Below are positions 24,551 through 36,060 of a stretch of DNA of 64,000 bases, piece after piece. The notes beneath the pieces were generated by a model. It worked only from the letters and a program-made list of their open reading frames with translations, was not told the origin of the DNA and made no database searches. The stretch spans positions 127,128,831-127,192,830 of the forward strand of contig CM037585.1 in NCBI GenBank assembly GCA_021018995.1, given 5' to 3'. This DNA is from Chloranthus sessilifolius. Taxonomy: Eukaryota; Streptophyta; Magnoliopsida; Chloranthales; Chloranthaceae. Each line of letters begins with the position of its first letter. Position 1 is the stretch's first letter. The translations under genes were made by a program, and so were the position numbers.

Positions 24551-25527
24551 ATTATGTTGACCTTTGAGTTTGACTTTAAGATTCTTGGAGGGTCTTAGAC
24601 CTTCTTTATTGCATCATTTGTGATGTGTTTCACTGCTATGTGGTACCATAGGTGGTACGTAGAACTAGTGCACAAGGAGCCACGTGGGACCTTGATGCAA
24701 TGATCAAATGAAGACTTGAGGTAGGGAACACCTTGAACATGTACTTTATTTTACAAGAGCATGTATGTAGTGATATATAATTCAAATTCAAATGTTTTAT
24801 TGCTTAAGAATTGTGAAAAGTGTGTGTGTGTGACATCCATAAGAGTAAGTATAATGAGCCATCCCCATGGGATGATGAAGTGAAGATATGTGTGATGTAG
24901 TAAATGGATACATCCTGTGATGTATCCAAGATTGAATCATGTTTGATAGGGCCTAAATCGATAAGATAGCGCACTTACACGGTGAATAACTATATATAAG
25001 GCAATATATTTTTATTATTTGAGGTTTGATACGTGGTGGGATATCCTCGACACGGCAGGATATCCGTGATCGATACGGCTGCGAAACCGTAGGCTGCCAA
25101 GCGAGGCTTATCCAGACAAGTAGCACACCCTGTGGGTGTTGAATTGAGATAAGTGAAACCCCGCCACCAATCCCCAGGGGAAAGGGGCTTGGGTACTATA
25201 TTTGTATTCCCAGGGAATACGTTAAAAGTGTCTATATAGATGACGATGAAGGGTATCTCATCGGGGCTCGATGTTATATTGCTCGGGGATTACTTAAGTT
25301 GAAAGTTTAAGTTTTGCTTTAGGCCTTTTCAGCATCATTCATGAGTAAATGAAAACATAAGTAATCAACAGTAATGAAATGCTTTTTAACAGTTTTCATC
25401 AATAACTGCATAGACACATCATGCATGGCATATCATGGAATATATGTGAGTAATAATTTATATGTTTAACTGTGTTTGTTCCCTATTGAGCTAGGATGTA
25501 GCTCACCCTATAGACTATACGTCGCAG

Positions 25528-25631
25528 GTCCACTACTAGCAGCTGCCGAGGCTTTAGGAGACGCTGACCCCGGTGAGTCGGACCTTGCGGCCGGTGAAGA
25601 GTTGGAGCCACCTCCTGAGGACTTCTTCTAG
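25528..25631 (+). other. Conserved short open exon in LTR (B, 5' copy)
   Basis: Follows CTATACGTCGCAG, a good 3' splice site. Read with two leading bases it is open for 34 codons counting the stop. It encodes an acidic peptide that ends in PPEDFF-stop. Equivalent exons in A, C and D have the same phase and an acidic, aromatic C-terminus. No upstream exon with a start codon is conserved, so expression is unproven. Confidence 0.5.
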
Positions 25632-25748
25632 AGGACTCCGTTGTGCCACTTTGAGGGCTTTTTGAGAGAGTTTTGTACAGCTTGGTATGTCAAGCTTTGA
25701 TTTTGTTTAAACCATGTATATAAGGAGTTGGGATTATTCCTTTGGGAC

Positions 25749-25783
25749 GAACCATCCGTGATGATTGCTATCATCGATGGTTC
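25749..25783 (+). promoter_or_regulatory. Conserved LTR stem-loop (B, 5' copy)
   Basis: Outer stem GAACCATC/GATGGTTC (8 bp), a small bulge, inner stem GATGAT/ATCATC (6 bp), loop TGCT. The same structure occurs at the same LTR place in B 3' (38665-38699), A (39535-39571, 49812-49848), C (37707-37746) and D (53595-53635, 63197-63237), with compensating pair changes. Possible roles: RNA packaging or dimerisation, 3'-end formation or a protein site. Confidence 0.7.
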
Positions 25784-25988
25784 GGATCGGTTCTCCATTC
25801 ATGCAGAGGCATGAGGGTAGAACTGTCTTTTGGGGAGTTGCTTAGCATAGATTTAAATTCTGAAATTTCGTGTATTATTCTATTGCATGCTTGATATACC
25901 AATGTTCCGTGCTTAGCAAAGGGGCACGGTCAAGATGATCGTGCTGATGGCACAGGTTTTGGGGTGTCGAAATCCGGGCTGTCACAGT

Positions 25989-26000
25989 TGGTATCAAAGC
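25989..26000 (+). promoter_or_regulatory. Primer-binding site of B
   Basis: TGGTATCAAAGC, two bases after the 5' LTR. It differs by one base from the standard tRNA-iMet complement TGGTATCAGAGC found in A. Confidence 0.88.
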
Positions 26001-26078
26001 ATTTTCTTTTAGCAATTCTGACAATTGTCCTTTTTGGTCAGAACATAGGGGCTTCTGCTAACGAAACTCTAGTTTCAA

Positions 26079-27458
26079 ATGCAGCCGCAAATGTCATCTA
26101 GAGGAAGAGGCCGACCAAGGGGAGGCCAACAGAGGAGTCTACGTAGTGAAGATGATTACATCTCTCCTACTAATAGAGTGCCTTTAGGGGGTACTGAGGC
26201 CCCAGGGGGCAGTAGTAGTAGACAACATGATGAAGAGGATCGAGATCGGCAGGATCAAGATCTAAGAGAACAAGAGAGAGTGAGAGAAAGACAAGAAGAT
26301 AGAGAGGAGCGACAAAGGATGATGCACACTATGGAGACTATGGCAGCTGCCATGGCACAACAAGCCGCATCCTTTGCAGCTCATGCGTCAAGAGAACAGC
26401 AGCCACCTACACCACCTGTAGGACCTGCGTTGCCTGTGCCCTCATCTTTTACAGAATTTAGGAGGATGAGACCTCCTTCATTTTCTGGGCAGGCAGACAC
26501 AATGGCCGCTGAGAACTGGCTGATGGAGATGGAGAAAGTCTTTAGCGTGCTAACTTGCACGGAAGATGAGAGTGTGAGATGGGCAGCTTATATGTTGGAT
26601 GGGGAGGCTGGGCCTTGGTGGAAGTCCGTGATACGAACTCGGGCTCAAGAGACCCCAGAGTTGCCTTGGACTTGGGAGGAGTTTGTTAAGGAGTTCAACA
26701 AACAATATTTTCCAGAAGTGGTGAGGAACCAGCTTGAGATACAATTTCTACAGTTAGTGCAAGGGAGGATGACAGTGAGAGAATATGGGGTGGAGTTTCT
26801 ACGACTTGCCCGTTTTGCTCCGGATTACGTCGCTACTGAAGTGATGAAGTCCAAGAGGTTTCAGCAAGGTTTGAAGCCTGAAGTTAGGGGAGGCGTAGCT
26901 CCATTTCAGCTAAGGACCTATGAAGAGGTCATGAGTAAGGCGTTGGTTGTAGAAGAAGAAAATACAAATAGATATAGACAGAGAGAGCAACAGAGGGGAG
27001 GAAATGAACAAGGAAGATCCACTCTGAAAGGTGAACAAAAAGCCGAGGTTCAGAGCCCAAAATCGAGACCACAGTTCCCAAGGGGTTTGAAGACCAACAA
27101 CAACAACAACAGAGGTTTCCATTACTTGCGTGGGAGACCTTTTTCGCTATGAGAGCCCCGCCATGTCTCTCGGTGCCACTTTGTCACACGTGGTTCTCGA
27201 TCGCTTTCTTCAAGACCTCGGAGACTTGCGCAAAGTGTGGCAAGCCTCATAGGACGGTGGATTGTAGATTGGGAACTAGGGGTTGTTTCCGATGTGGCAA
27301 GGTGGGCCACTTGATCAAGGATTGCCCCGAGACGGATAAGAGAAAGACGGTTTCAGTTGCAGCACCACGACCCATTCAAGCAAGGAAGTCGATCGTTCAG
27401 GGGAGAGCCTATGCAGTGACTGCTCAGGAAGCAGGGAACGTGCATGACGTCATCCAAG
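26079..27458 (+). pseudogene. gag: Element B gag, one frameshift
   Basis: Capsid and nucleocapsid protein. ATG at 26079, with a second in-frame ATG at 26091 that aligns with A's start (MSSRGRGRPRGG); the second may be the real one. An Arg/Gly-rich start is followed by a charged coiled-coil-like stretch near residues 50-90, then the retrotransposon gag domain (FRRMRPPSFSG, AENWLMEMEKVFSVLTC, GPWWKSV, FNKQYFPEVVRNQ, VREYGVEFLRLARFAP). The frame is lost at about 27125-27200; the zinc knuckles follow in another frame (CAKCGKPHRTVDC, then CFRCGKVGHLIKDC at about 27280-27330). The gag frame runs into a splice donor at 27459 rather than a stop. Confidence 0.9.
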
Positions 27459-27625
27459 GTGAGACTCGTTAAAATTAAAGAAAATTTTCATTTCATTAAA
27501 ATTTTAGATAGAGAAGGAGCATGCATTAGAAATTGTATAGATTCTTTCTCAATATAAAAAGTTGTATGTGAATTAAGAGTGTAAATTGATGTGTAAATAA
27601 TTGTATGTATGTATGTATGCTATAG
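27459..27625 (+). other. Intron between gag and protease in B
   Basis: Donor CAAG|GTGAGA, acceptor GCTATAG|GT, 167 bp, AT-rich with GTAT repeats near the 3' end. Removing it joins the gag frame to the pol frame in phase (one base of a Gly codon before, two after). A has the same donor, acceptor and phase at 41270-41429. D has the equivalent at 55176-55325. Confidence 0.8.
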
Positions 27626-30600
27626 GTACTTTAAATATATATGAAAAAGGATGCTTCGGTGGATATGGAGCTCGAGTGTTGATAGACCCAGGGTCTACCC
27701 ACTCATTCGTCACTCCACGTTTCGTCAAGAAGATGAAGATTGTTCCAGAGGCGTTGGATTTCATCCTATCTGTGTCTATTCCGACTGGAGAGTTAGTAGA
27801 CACGGAGTTAGCTTGCAAATCCATCATTGTAACAGTTCGAGACTTAGAGGTGCATGAATTAGAAGCAAAGTTGATACTGTTAGACATGCAGGGGTTTGAT
27901 GTGATCCTTGGCATGGACTGGTTGGTGCAGCATTGTGCAACCGTCGATTGCAAGAATAAAGTAGTCATTTTCAAGGAGTGAGGTCGCTGTGCCTTGATCT
28001 CGAGAAGAGGGTAGAAAATGATCGAGAAGGGTTGCAGTGGATACTTAGCTTTCTTAAAGGAGGACAAGGAAGAAAAGAACGTCATTTCTGAGATAGCAGT
28101 TGTGCGAGACTTCGCCGACGTGTTTCCAGAAGAATTGCCTGGATTACCTCCAGAAAAAGAAGTAGAATTCGCCATTGACTTAGCACCAGGAACGGAGCCT
28201 ATTTCGAAAGCACCTTATAGAATGGCTCCTGCTGAGTTAAAGGAATTGAAGGAACAACTACAAGAACTTATGGACAAGGGTTTTGTTAGACCGAGCGTGT
28301 GTCCATGGGGAGCACCGGTCTTGTTTGTCAAGAAGAAAGATGGGTCAATGCGGCTATGCATTGACTATCGACAATTGAACAAACTCACTGTGAAGAACCG
28401 CTACCCTCTGCCTAGAATTGACGATCTATTCGACCAATTGCAAGGAGCAAGGTATTTTTCCAAGATCGACCTGAGATCTGGGTATCATCAGTTGCGAGTC
28501 AAAGCTGAGGACATTCAGAAGACAGCTTTCCGGACACGATATGGACACTATGAATTCCTTGTGATGCCGTTTGGATTGATGAATGCTCCGGCGTCGTTTA
28601 TGGATCTGATGAACCGAGTGTTTAAACCACACTTGGAGTCCTGCGTCGTAGTGTTTGTTGATGATATACTAATATACTCCAAATCCAAGACGGAACACGA
28701 AGAACACTTGAGGATTGCTCTACAGACGCTACGTGAACACCAATTGTACGCCAAGCTCAGCAAGTGTGAGTTTTGGTTGGAAGAGGTTAGCTTTTTGGGA
28801 CATGTTGTCTCAAAGCATGGTGTCACTGTAGATCCAGCAAAGATAAAAGCAGTAGTTAAATGGGAGTAGCCAAAGACAGTGACCGATGTTCGAAGTTTTT
28901 TGGGCTTAGCAGGCTAATATCGACGTTTCGTTGAGGGGTTTTCAAAGATATCGGGACCTCTCACAAAGCTGACACGAAAAGATTCAAGATTTGAGTGGAG
29001 TGAGGTATGCAAGAAGAGTTTTCAAGAACTCAAAACGAGACTCACTTCGGCTCCAGTGCTAGCGATTCCTTCAGGCAGTGGAGGATACGCCGTGTACAGC
29101 GACGAGTCATACAATGGCCTTGATTGTGTGCTCAACCAACACAAGAAGGTGATAGCTTACGGATCAAGACAACTGAAGGAACACGAGAAAAATTACCCGA
29201 CTCATTACTTGGAACTAGCAGCAGTCATTTTTGCGCTGAAGATTTGGAGACATTACTTGTATGGTGAGACTTTTGAAATTTTCACCGATCATAAGAGCCT
29301 CCGATATCTGTTTACACAGAAGGAGCTCAACATGAGACAGCGCAGGTGGATGGAATTCCTCAAGGATTACGATTGCTCCATACAATACCATCCAGGCAAG
29401 GCGAATGTAGTAGCCGATGCTTTGAGTCGGAAAGGTTCAGCTCAGTTAACTTGTTTGATTTTGGGTATGCACCGATGGAAATTATTGGAAGACCTGGCAT
29501 TCTATGATGCGAACATTGAGTCAAAGGACACCGGATCCTTTTTGGCTAACATATCAGTAAAGCAAGTGATATTTGAGCATATCCACGATCTACAGATGAA
29601 TGATTCGGCATTGACAAAGATTCATCAAGACGTGAAGGAAGGCATTAGGTCGGACTTCTCAGTAAAAGAAGATGGTTCTTTGTTGTTTAAAGGCCGTCTA
29701 TGCATTCCGGACAATGCCGATCTAAGGCGAACGATTCTTGATGAGGCCCATAAGTCAAATTATGCTATCCACCCTAGTAGCACCAAAATGTACCAAGATT
29801 TGAAAAAGAACTACTGGTGGAGAGGACTGAAGCAAGACGTGGCCGAGTACGTGTCACGGTGTTTGACTTGTCAACAAGTGAAGGTTGATCATAGACATCC
29901 TGCTGGACTATTACAACCTTTACCAATCCCAGAATGGAAGTGGGAATCGATCTCAATGGATTTCATTGTTGGATTACCCCGTACTACCAAGAGACACAAT
30001 GCCATTTGGGTCGTCGTAGACCGATTGACCAAATCAGCGCACTTTTTGCCGTACAATACTACGTATACGGCAGGAAGACTGGCAGACTTATACATGAAGG
30101 AGATCGTAAGATTACATGGGATTCCAAGCAGCATAGTTTCAGATCGTGATCCACTATATACGTCCAAGTTTTGGAAGAAATTTCAAGAAGGAATGGGAAC
30201 ACGACTAGACTTTAGTTCAGCTTTCCATCCTCAAACTGATGGACAGACAGAGCGAGTGAACCAAGTAATAGAAGACATGCTCAGGGCGTGCATGCTTGAT
30301 ATGCAAGGATACTGGGATGAGTATCTACCGATGCTCGAGTTCGCATATAACAACAGTTTTCAAACGAGCATTGGCATGGCACCGTATGAAGCTCTGTATG
30401 GCCGACGATGCAAGTCACCCCTCAATTGGGAGGAAACAGATGAGAAATTTGTGTTAGGACCAAAACTACTTGAAGATAACGCCACTGTCGTTCGAATAAT
30501 CAGAGAAAGGCTGAAGTCAGCACAGAGTAGACAGAAAAGTTACGCTGACATGAAGCAGACTAGTGTCGACTATAAAGTGGGTGAGCACGTGTTTGTGAAA

Positions 30601-31002
30601 GTGTCACCTATGAAAGGTGTAATGAGATTTGGTAAAAGAGGGAAGTTAAGTCCACGTTATGTTGGACCATTTGAAATTTTGGGACGCGTAGGTGAAGTTG
30701 CATATCGCATTGGTTTACCACCGCTATTTGATCGAGTACATAACGTGTTCCACATATCGATGCTCAGAAAGTACGTGAATGATCCGTCTCATGTATTAGG
30801 AAAGCAACCTATAGAGATGTGTGAGGACATGAGCATGATAGAGGAACCAGTGGAAATCTTGGATCGAAAGGAACAAGTACTGCGCACTAAAGTGATTCCC
30901 TTAGTGCTTGTTCGGTGGAACAATCATCCAAAAGAAGAGGCTACTTGGGAACGAGAGGCCGATGTGAAAGAACAATATCCAGCCTTGTTTCCAACGACGT
31001 GA
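27626..31002 (+). pseudogene. pol: Element B pol: PR, RT, RNase H, IN, chromodomain; three breaks
   Basis: Protease with [11 protein letters not shown] near 27675. The frame breaks near 27979, where a short block present in A is missing. RT is open from 28018 with [26 protein letters not shown] and the catalytic FVDD at 28654-28665. Two nonsense codons follow: TAG at 28867 (Gln expected) and TAA near 28915 (Tyr expected). From there to 31002 the frame is open (648 codons from 29056): RNase H ([22 protein letters not shown]), integrase zinc finger (H...H...CLTCQQ), integrase DDE ([34 protein letters not shown]) and a C-terminal chromodomain ([16 protein letters not shown]). The chromodomain targets insertion to chromatin in chromoviruses. 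Two RNase H residues, Glu for Ala and Asp for Gly, differ from A. Confidence 0.94.
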
Positions 31003-31204
31003 GAATTCAATGTAAACCACGAACGTGTTTGTGGAATCTCCACTATACTTATAATTCAATGGAAATTTTGATCCAATCTGATTTAAGGGACAGATTTATA
31101 TGTACATGATCAAGTGTATGCAACTCTATGGAACTATGAACCACTTGAGGTCATAAACTACTAAAAGAAATCAAAGAACCAAAGAAATAGAAAACCTGCA
31201 GAAA

Positions 31205-31915
31205 TTGGGCAAAACCGATTAATCAAATTTCAAATCGATTAATCGATTTGGAATTTCGATTAATCGATTTTGTTCGAGGATCGGAAATTGAAATGAGAGT
31301 TAGAACAGACATAGAACGCAATTTCGATTGATCGAGTTATAATTTTGATTAATCGATTTGGAATCGATTAATCGATTTTGGGAATTCGATTAATCGAACA
31401 AACTGGGAATGTTAGAAGAATTGGGAGTGAATTAATGAAATTTCGATTAATCGAAGCAGTGTCGACTAATCGATTTTGGATTTCGATTAATCGAACTGGA
31501 CCTCGATTAATCGATTTACTAAAGGGACTTGGAAGAAATTGAAGTCAGATAGACGATTTCGATTAATCGATTTTGAAATTTCGATTAATCGAAATGGATT
31601 CGATTAATCGAATAATTTAAGAATTACGAAATTTAGAAGTTATGCGATTTATTTCGATTAATCGAAGTGAAATTCGATTAATCGATTTTGGAATTTCGAT
31701 TAATCGAAATGGATTTCGATTAATCGACTGGCTCGCGCCAGTGAGCTTTAAAACTTAAATTTTTAAACGGATACGATTTTGATTAATCGAAATCTTTTCG
31801 ATTAATCGAATTTAACTTTCGATTGATCGATTTGGGAAATCGATTAATCGATTTTACGCGGCTTAACCTAGTTTTGAATCTCGATTAATCGATTCTGGAT
31901 TTCGATTAATCGAGC
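31205..31915. repeat. TCGATTAATCGA array upstream of aORF in B
   Basis: Roughly twenty copies and variants of the palindrome TCGATTAATCGA between pol and the aORF promoter, with an ACTGG-N6-CCAGT motif at 31728-31743. Same word as in the LTRs of A and B. The array ends a few bases before the TATA box. Confidence 0.92.
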
Positions 31916-31922
31916 CGGAGCC

Positions 31923-31935
31923 TATATATATAAAA
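31923..31935 (+). promoter_or_regulatory. Internal TATA box for the B aORF
   Basis: TATATATATAAAA, about 200 bp upstream of the aORF start. A has TATATATATAA at 45552-45562 and D has TATAAAAG at 59083-59090 in the same position. A dedicated internal promoter is inferred. Confidence 0.7.
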
Positions 31936-32138
31936 TTGGGGATTTCATTCCCCATTCAAAACCATTTTTCCTTGGGATATTTTCGGCGCTTCATCTCCTC
32001 TTTCTTCTCCGACCATCCGACGCTCTAGGGTTGGGATTGCCGTCGATTCGCTTCCGCAATCGCGTCCAAAACCACGGTAAACCCTAAAATTTTGCTTTTC
32101 CCTTCAAATTGAATTAGAAAAACCCTAGTTTTCTAAAA

Positions 32139-33687
32139 ATGCCGCCCAAAACCTGGTTGTCTTCAAAGAAGGCAACCTCTAAGCTCCCGGTTCGGCGTAA
32201 GAACGCCGCACCACCACCACCTACCCCATCGCCGGTGAGGACTCCATCACCGTCGGCATCGGAGACCACCTCCGGTTCGACGAGCGCATCCTCACGCGAG
32301 TCTTCCCGCGAATCGACCCCAATGCCCCCACCACCCACTAACGTGGTGCAACCAAACGAATGGTGGGCGGCAAAGACCTTTGAGGTCGAATATATTATCG
32401 ACCCTACCCTATTCACAAATCCCGATTTGTCGGGCGAGACCCAATGGGCTCGAAACTACCTCAACAACGCCGGTCTTGGCAATCTTCTCAAACCAATCCG
32501 GGGTTCTTACTACCCTAGGTTGGTTAGATTATTTTACCAAACGTGGTTAAGACCACCATAGAGGGTCGGGAGTACATAATCTCCCGTCACCACATACACG
32601 AGGTACTCGAATATTACCTCGATTTCACCCCAGAGACCACCCTATTCCCACCCTTCGAGGAGGACCCTCGATTTGAGGAGGTCATGACCCGCATGACCAA
32701 TGGCAAGAAGGGGTCGGGCTCCTCCATAAAGAGAGTTGACCTTCCCCACTATATGTGGATGCTCGACTCGGTGATAAAGTGCAATCTTTACCCAATGCGC
32801 CACGACACCGAGCGCGTGGACAAAGTGCAACAGGCACTTTATGCGGCCTTCTGTAGCCGATGGTTTGATGCTACTATGGTCATCCTAGAAGGGATGAGGT
32901 ACATCAAAGGAAAGCTGATGAAGGGCAACATGCGGCCCAAGGAGAAGATGCCATATGCTCGGCTCATCTCGAGCATGTTGGAGTGTTACTCCAATGATCC
33001 CTCCTACAGCATCTCGCCTCACGAGGTGAGGGCTACGGATCGCGCGAAGACGTTTTCGAAGTTTTCATGGACCCGTAGCTACAATTTATTAAAGCGGACC
33101 CTATCGGCTCCGGGTCCCGCTCCGGTAGCAGCAGCAGCAGCGGTAGCACCGCCACCACCCCCACCACCTCAGCAGGACCCACCCATGGGTGGGGCACACC
33201 CTATCCCCGCTGAGCCATCCGTGGAGAGGGTTCCCTCTCACACCGCAGCCTCACCGACGCCACCTACCCACTCCGCGCCCGCGACACCCACCTCATCCTA
33301 TCACGGGCGCCGCATCATCCGGGCCGAATTATCGAGGAGGTGTTGGCCGGTATGGAGGCCAACAACGAAAGGATGAACCGGAGGATGGACTTCCTTCTCT
33401 TTCACACCCTCCGCCACATCTATCCTACCGACTACCGCCGCTACCTCGCCCAAGAGGAGGAGTGGACGACGACCTTCCACAGAGGACCCGTCTTCCATCC
33501 CACCACTGCAGACGCGGCTCCTTCCACATCTACCTGCTCACCGAGACGCCAGCCATCCATCACTACCAAAGACATGGTCTCCACCACCGCTACCACACTG
33601 CCCAGAGACCACACCCTCAGCAGCACACCAGGCAGGGGACTATCTGTGTCTTGTATTTATTTTTGCATTTTGATTGTATACCTGTAG
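32139..33687 (+). pseudogene. Extra ORF (aORF) of B, frameshifted
   Basis: Sense-strand extra ORF between pol and the 3' LTR. The first frame (32139-32561) has a basic start (MPPKTWLSSKK), a Ser/Pro-rich linker and the domain onset (NEWWAAKTFEVEY, YYPRLVRLFY). A deletion near 32540 shifts the frame, and the domain continues at 32543-33376 (KRVDLPHYMWMLDS, HDTERVDKVQQALYAAFCSRWFD, EKMPYARLISSMLE, WTRSYNLLKRTL). A Pro-rich stretch follows, and a second shift near 33330 moves the C-terminal charged helix (EANNERMNRRMDF) to a third frame that ends at 33687. The domain order resembles the plant retroelement extra ORFs annotated as putative plant transposon protein; that match is from memory. Function unknown. 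Confidence 0.85.
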
Positions 33688-33910
33688 ATTTCTTTTGTAC
33701 GCCAACTTATTTGGCATTGTAAAAATTTTCAATTATTAATACAAATCAAAGTTTTTGTATAAATTGTTCAAATTCGTCAACTTTAAATTCTATGCCGGTA
33801 TTGTAATTATCTGAATGCGTCTGAGTCTACTCGACCACCTCACCTGCAAGTGTGGGGGAGAGACCAGACACCATGCCTTGGGTTATTTTCGAGGACGAAA
33901 ATTCCCAAGG

Positions 33911-33919
33911 TGGGGAGGA
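33911..33919 (+). promoter_or_regulatory. Polypurine tract of B
   Basis: AAGGTGGGGAGGA immediately before the 3' LTR start TGTAATAGCC. The same tract precedes the A 3' LTR at 47525-47537. The 33690-33910 interval before it is non-coding 3' untranslated sequence. Confidence 0.8.
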
Positions 33920-34524
33920 TGTAATAGCCCGAAAAATCACGCTAAACTATGACCTCGGGATCCGTGCCCGATCGGTCACAGGTTTGACCAATTAGGAGTT
34001 CGATAGTTAGCATTGAGTGTGATGAGCGATTGAGATGTGATGGGTTGAATGTGTATATGGTGTGTGTTGTAAATGTGAAGTCGCATACACCTATCGCGGT
34101 GTATGTGCTCAACACACAAGAGAGGAAAGAGATAAAAGGGTTTAATAAACCCTAAAATCTGAAATTGGTTGTTGAGAGAGGAGTAAAGAAGAGAGAGAGA
34201 GGAGTAAAGAAGAGAGAGAGAAGAGTAAAGAGATTAAACAAGAGTTATTGGGTGATTGGGGGTGGGAGATTCAAGCATTAAAGAGACCGATTCAACGCAA
34301 GGAATCCGTTCAAGCAAAGGCTGGAACCCTAGCCTTTCCAACCACTCGATTGAAATCAATTTGAGATTGATTGAAGGTAAGATTTTTTATAATTTAAATG
34401 CATAGATTAGAAGGGTGAATAGTGGCTAGAAATGTTGTGAAATGTAGAACAAAGGGTTGGAAAAATGAGAGGAAAAAAAGTGTGGAAAAAGATTGGGAAG
34501 AACAGCTCGAAAAGGGCTGAATCT

Positions 34525-35010
34525 GACAATTTCGATTAATCAAAATTGGGTTTCGATTAATCGAAATTGGCCAGGAAGTTGAAAAGTCAGAGGACCCCGA
34601 TTTCGATTAATCAAATTGGAGTTCGATTAATCGACTTTGGATTTCGATTAATCGATTTGGGTATCGATTAATCGACTGGGAACCTCCAGTGGACCCAAGG
34701 GGGGCTGGAGGAAATGATTTGGGAAAATCGACTAATCGAAATGGGATTTCGATTAATCGATTTCAATTTTCGATTAATCAATTTGGGATCGATTAATCGA
34801 TTTTAGGAACTCGATTACTCGAATTGAGAATCGACTTGGCTGAACAGAGAATTTTGATTAATCGAATTAGAATTCGATTAATCGAATGAGAATCTCGATT
34901 AATCGATTTGAAAATCGATTAATCGATATGGACTTTCGATTAATCAATTTTTGGAATCGATTAATCGAATCAGATTCGATTAATCGATTTTGGAGTTCGA
35001 TTAATCGGCT
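34525..35010. repeat. TCGATTAATCGA palindrome array, B 3' LTR
   Basis: Counterpart of 24080-24550 with one additional unit near 34545, and several copies decayed by single C-to-T or G-to-A changes (TCGATTAATCAA). Confidence 0.9.
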
Positions 35011-36060
35011 GAGATAATTTATGTTGACCTTTGAGTTTGACTTTAAGATTCTTGGAGGGTCTTAGACCTTCTTTATTGCATCATTTGTGATGTGTTTCAC
35101 CTGTTATGTGGTACCATAGGTGGTACGTGTGAACTAGTGCACAAGGAGCCACGTGGGACCTTGGTGCAATGATCAAATGAAGACTTGGGGTAGGGAACAC
35201 CTTGAACATGTACTTTATTTTACAAGAGCATGTATGTAGTGATATATAATTTAAATTCAAATGTTTTATTGCTTAAGAATTGTGAAAAGTGTGTGTGTGT
35301 GACATCCATAAGAGTAAGTATAATGAGCCATCCCCAGGGGATGATGAAGTGAAGATATAAGAGCATCAGGTGTGATGCAAGTAAATGGATACATCCCAGG
35401 GATGTATCCAAGATTGAATCATGTTTGATAGGGCCTAACTGATATAAGATAGCGCACTTACACGGTGAATAACTATATGTAAGGCACCGATATTGTAAAG
35501 ACCCGTATTTTGAACCCGAGTTAGACTGACCCTGTGTGTGTATTCGCCTCGGCAACCGACGTCACCATTTGTTTTGGATTTTTATCTAGATGTGATTGTG
35601 CGGACAGATTTTAATTTAGAGACCATTTGGACCCTCGTGCGAAAGTTGTGCACCGACCTCGGTGTAGCCGCTCAACACCGGACTTGAGTTTTAAAATTAG
35701 AAGTGTATAATACATAAGATGTGTGTGTGTGTTTTACTTTGTGAGCAATCATATTATAAGAAGGAATTGCATTCCCGTATTATACTAGGTTTTGTTAAGA
35801 GAGGATAGTTACCCAACCGTGTGAAACTCCTTCTTCTCTCTTCTTCAATCATCGTAGGAGATCGGTTTAGAAAACCTCCTTCTCTAGAACCCTCTTTGTT
35901 GAAAACACTTAAACCTTAGAAAGAATTTGAATCAACCTTGGATTCGTAGTTGGCTATTGGGAGAGGTTGAGATCATTGGGGGCGTGTTGGAGTTGTCTCT
36001 GTGAACTCGTGGGATCGATCGCGACGCGAATCGTTGAGGAAACCCATCGGTTTTTATCAT

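Larger units (their letters stand above)
23495..25986 (+). repeat. Element B 5' LTR
   Basis: 2,492 bp. A TATA-like GATAAAAGGG is near 23707, followed by a GA-rich leader, a candidate splice donor AAG|GTAAGA after 23932, the palindrome array, a candidate acceptor GTCGCAG| at 25527, a short open exon and a stem-loop at 25749-25783. The stretch 25030-25140 differs from the 3' LTR by a cluster of small indels. Confidence 0.93.

Noticed and set aside
33189-33722. 177-codon Pro/His-rich open frame
   Set aside because: Alternate frame of the GC-rich aORF tail of B; the aORF frames carry the conserved motifs.
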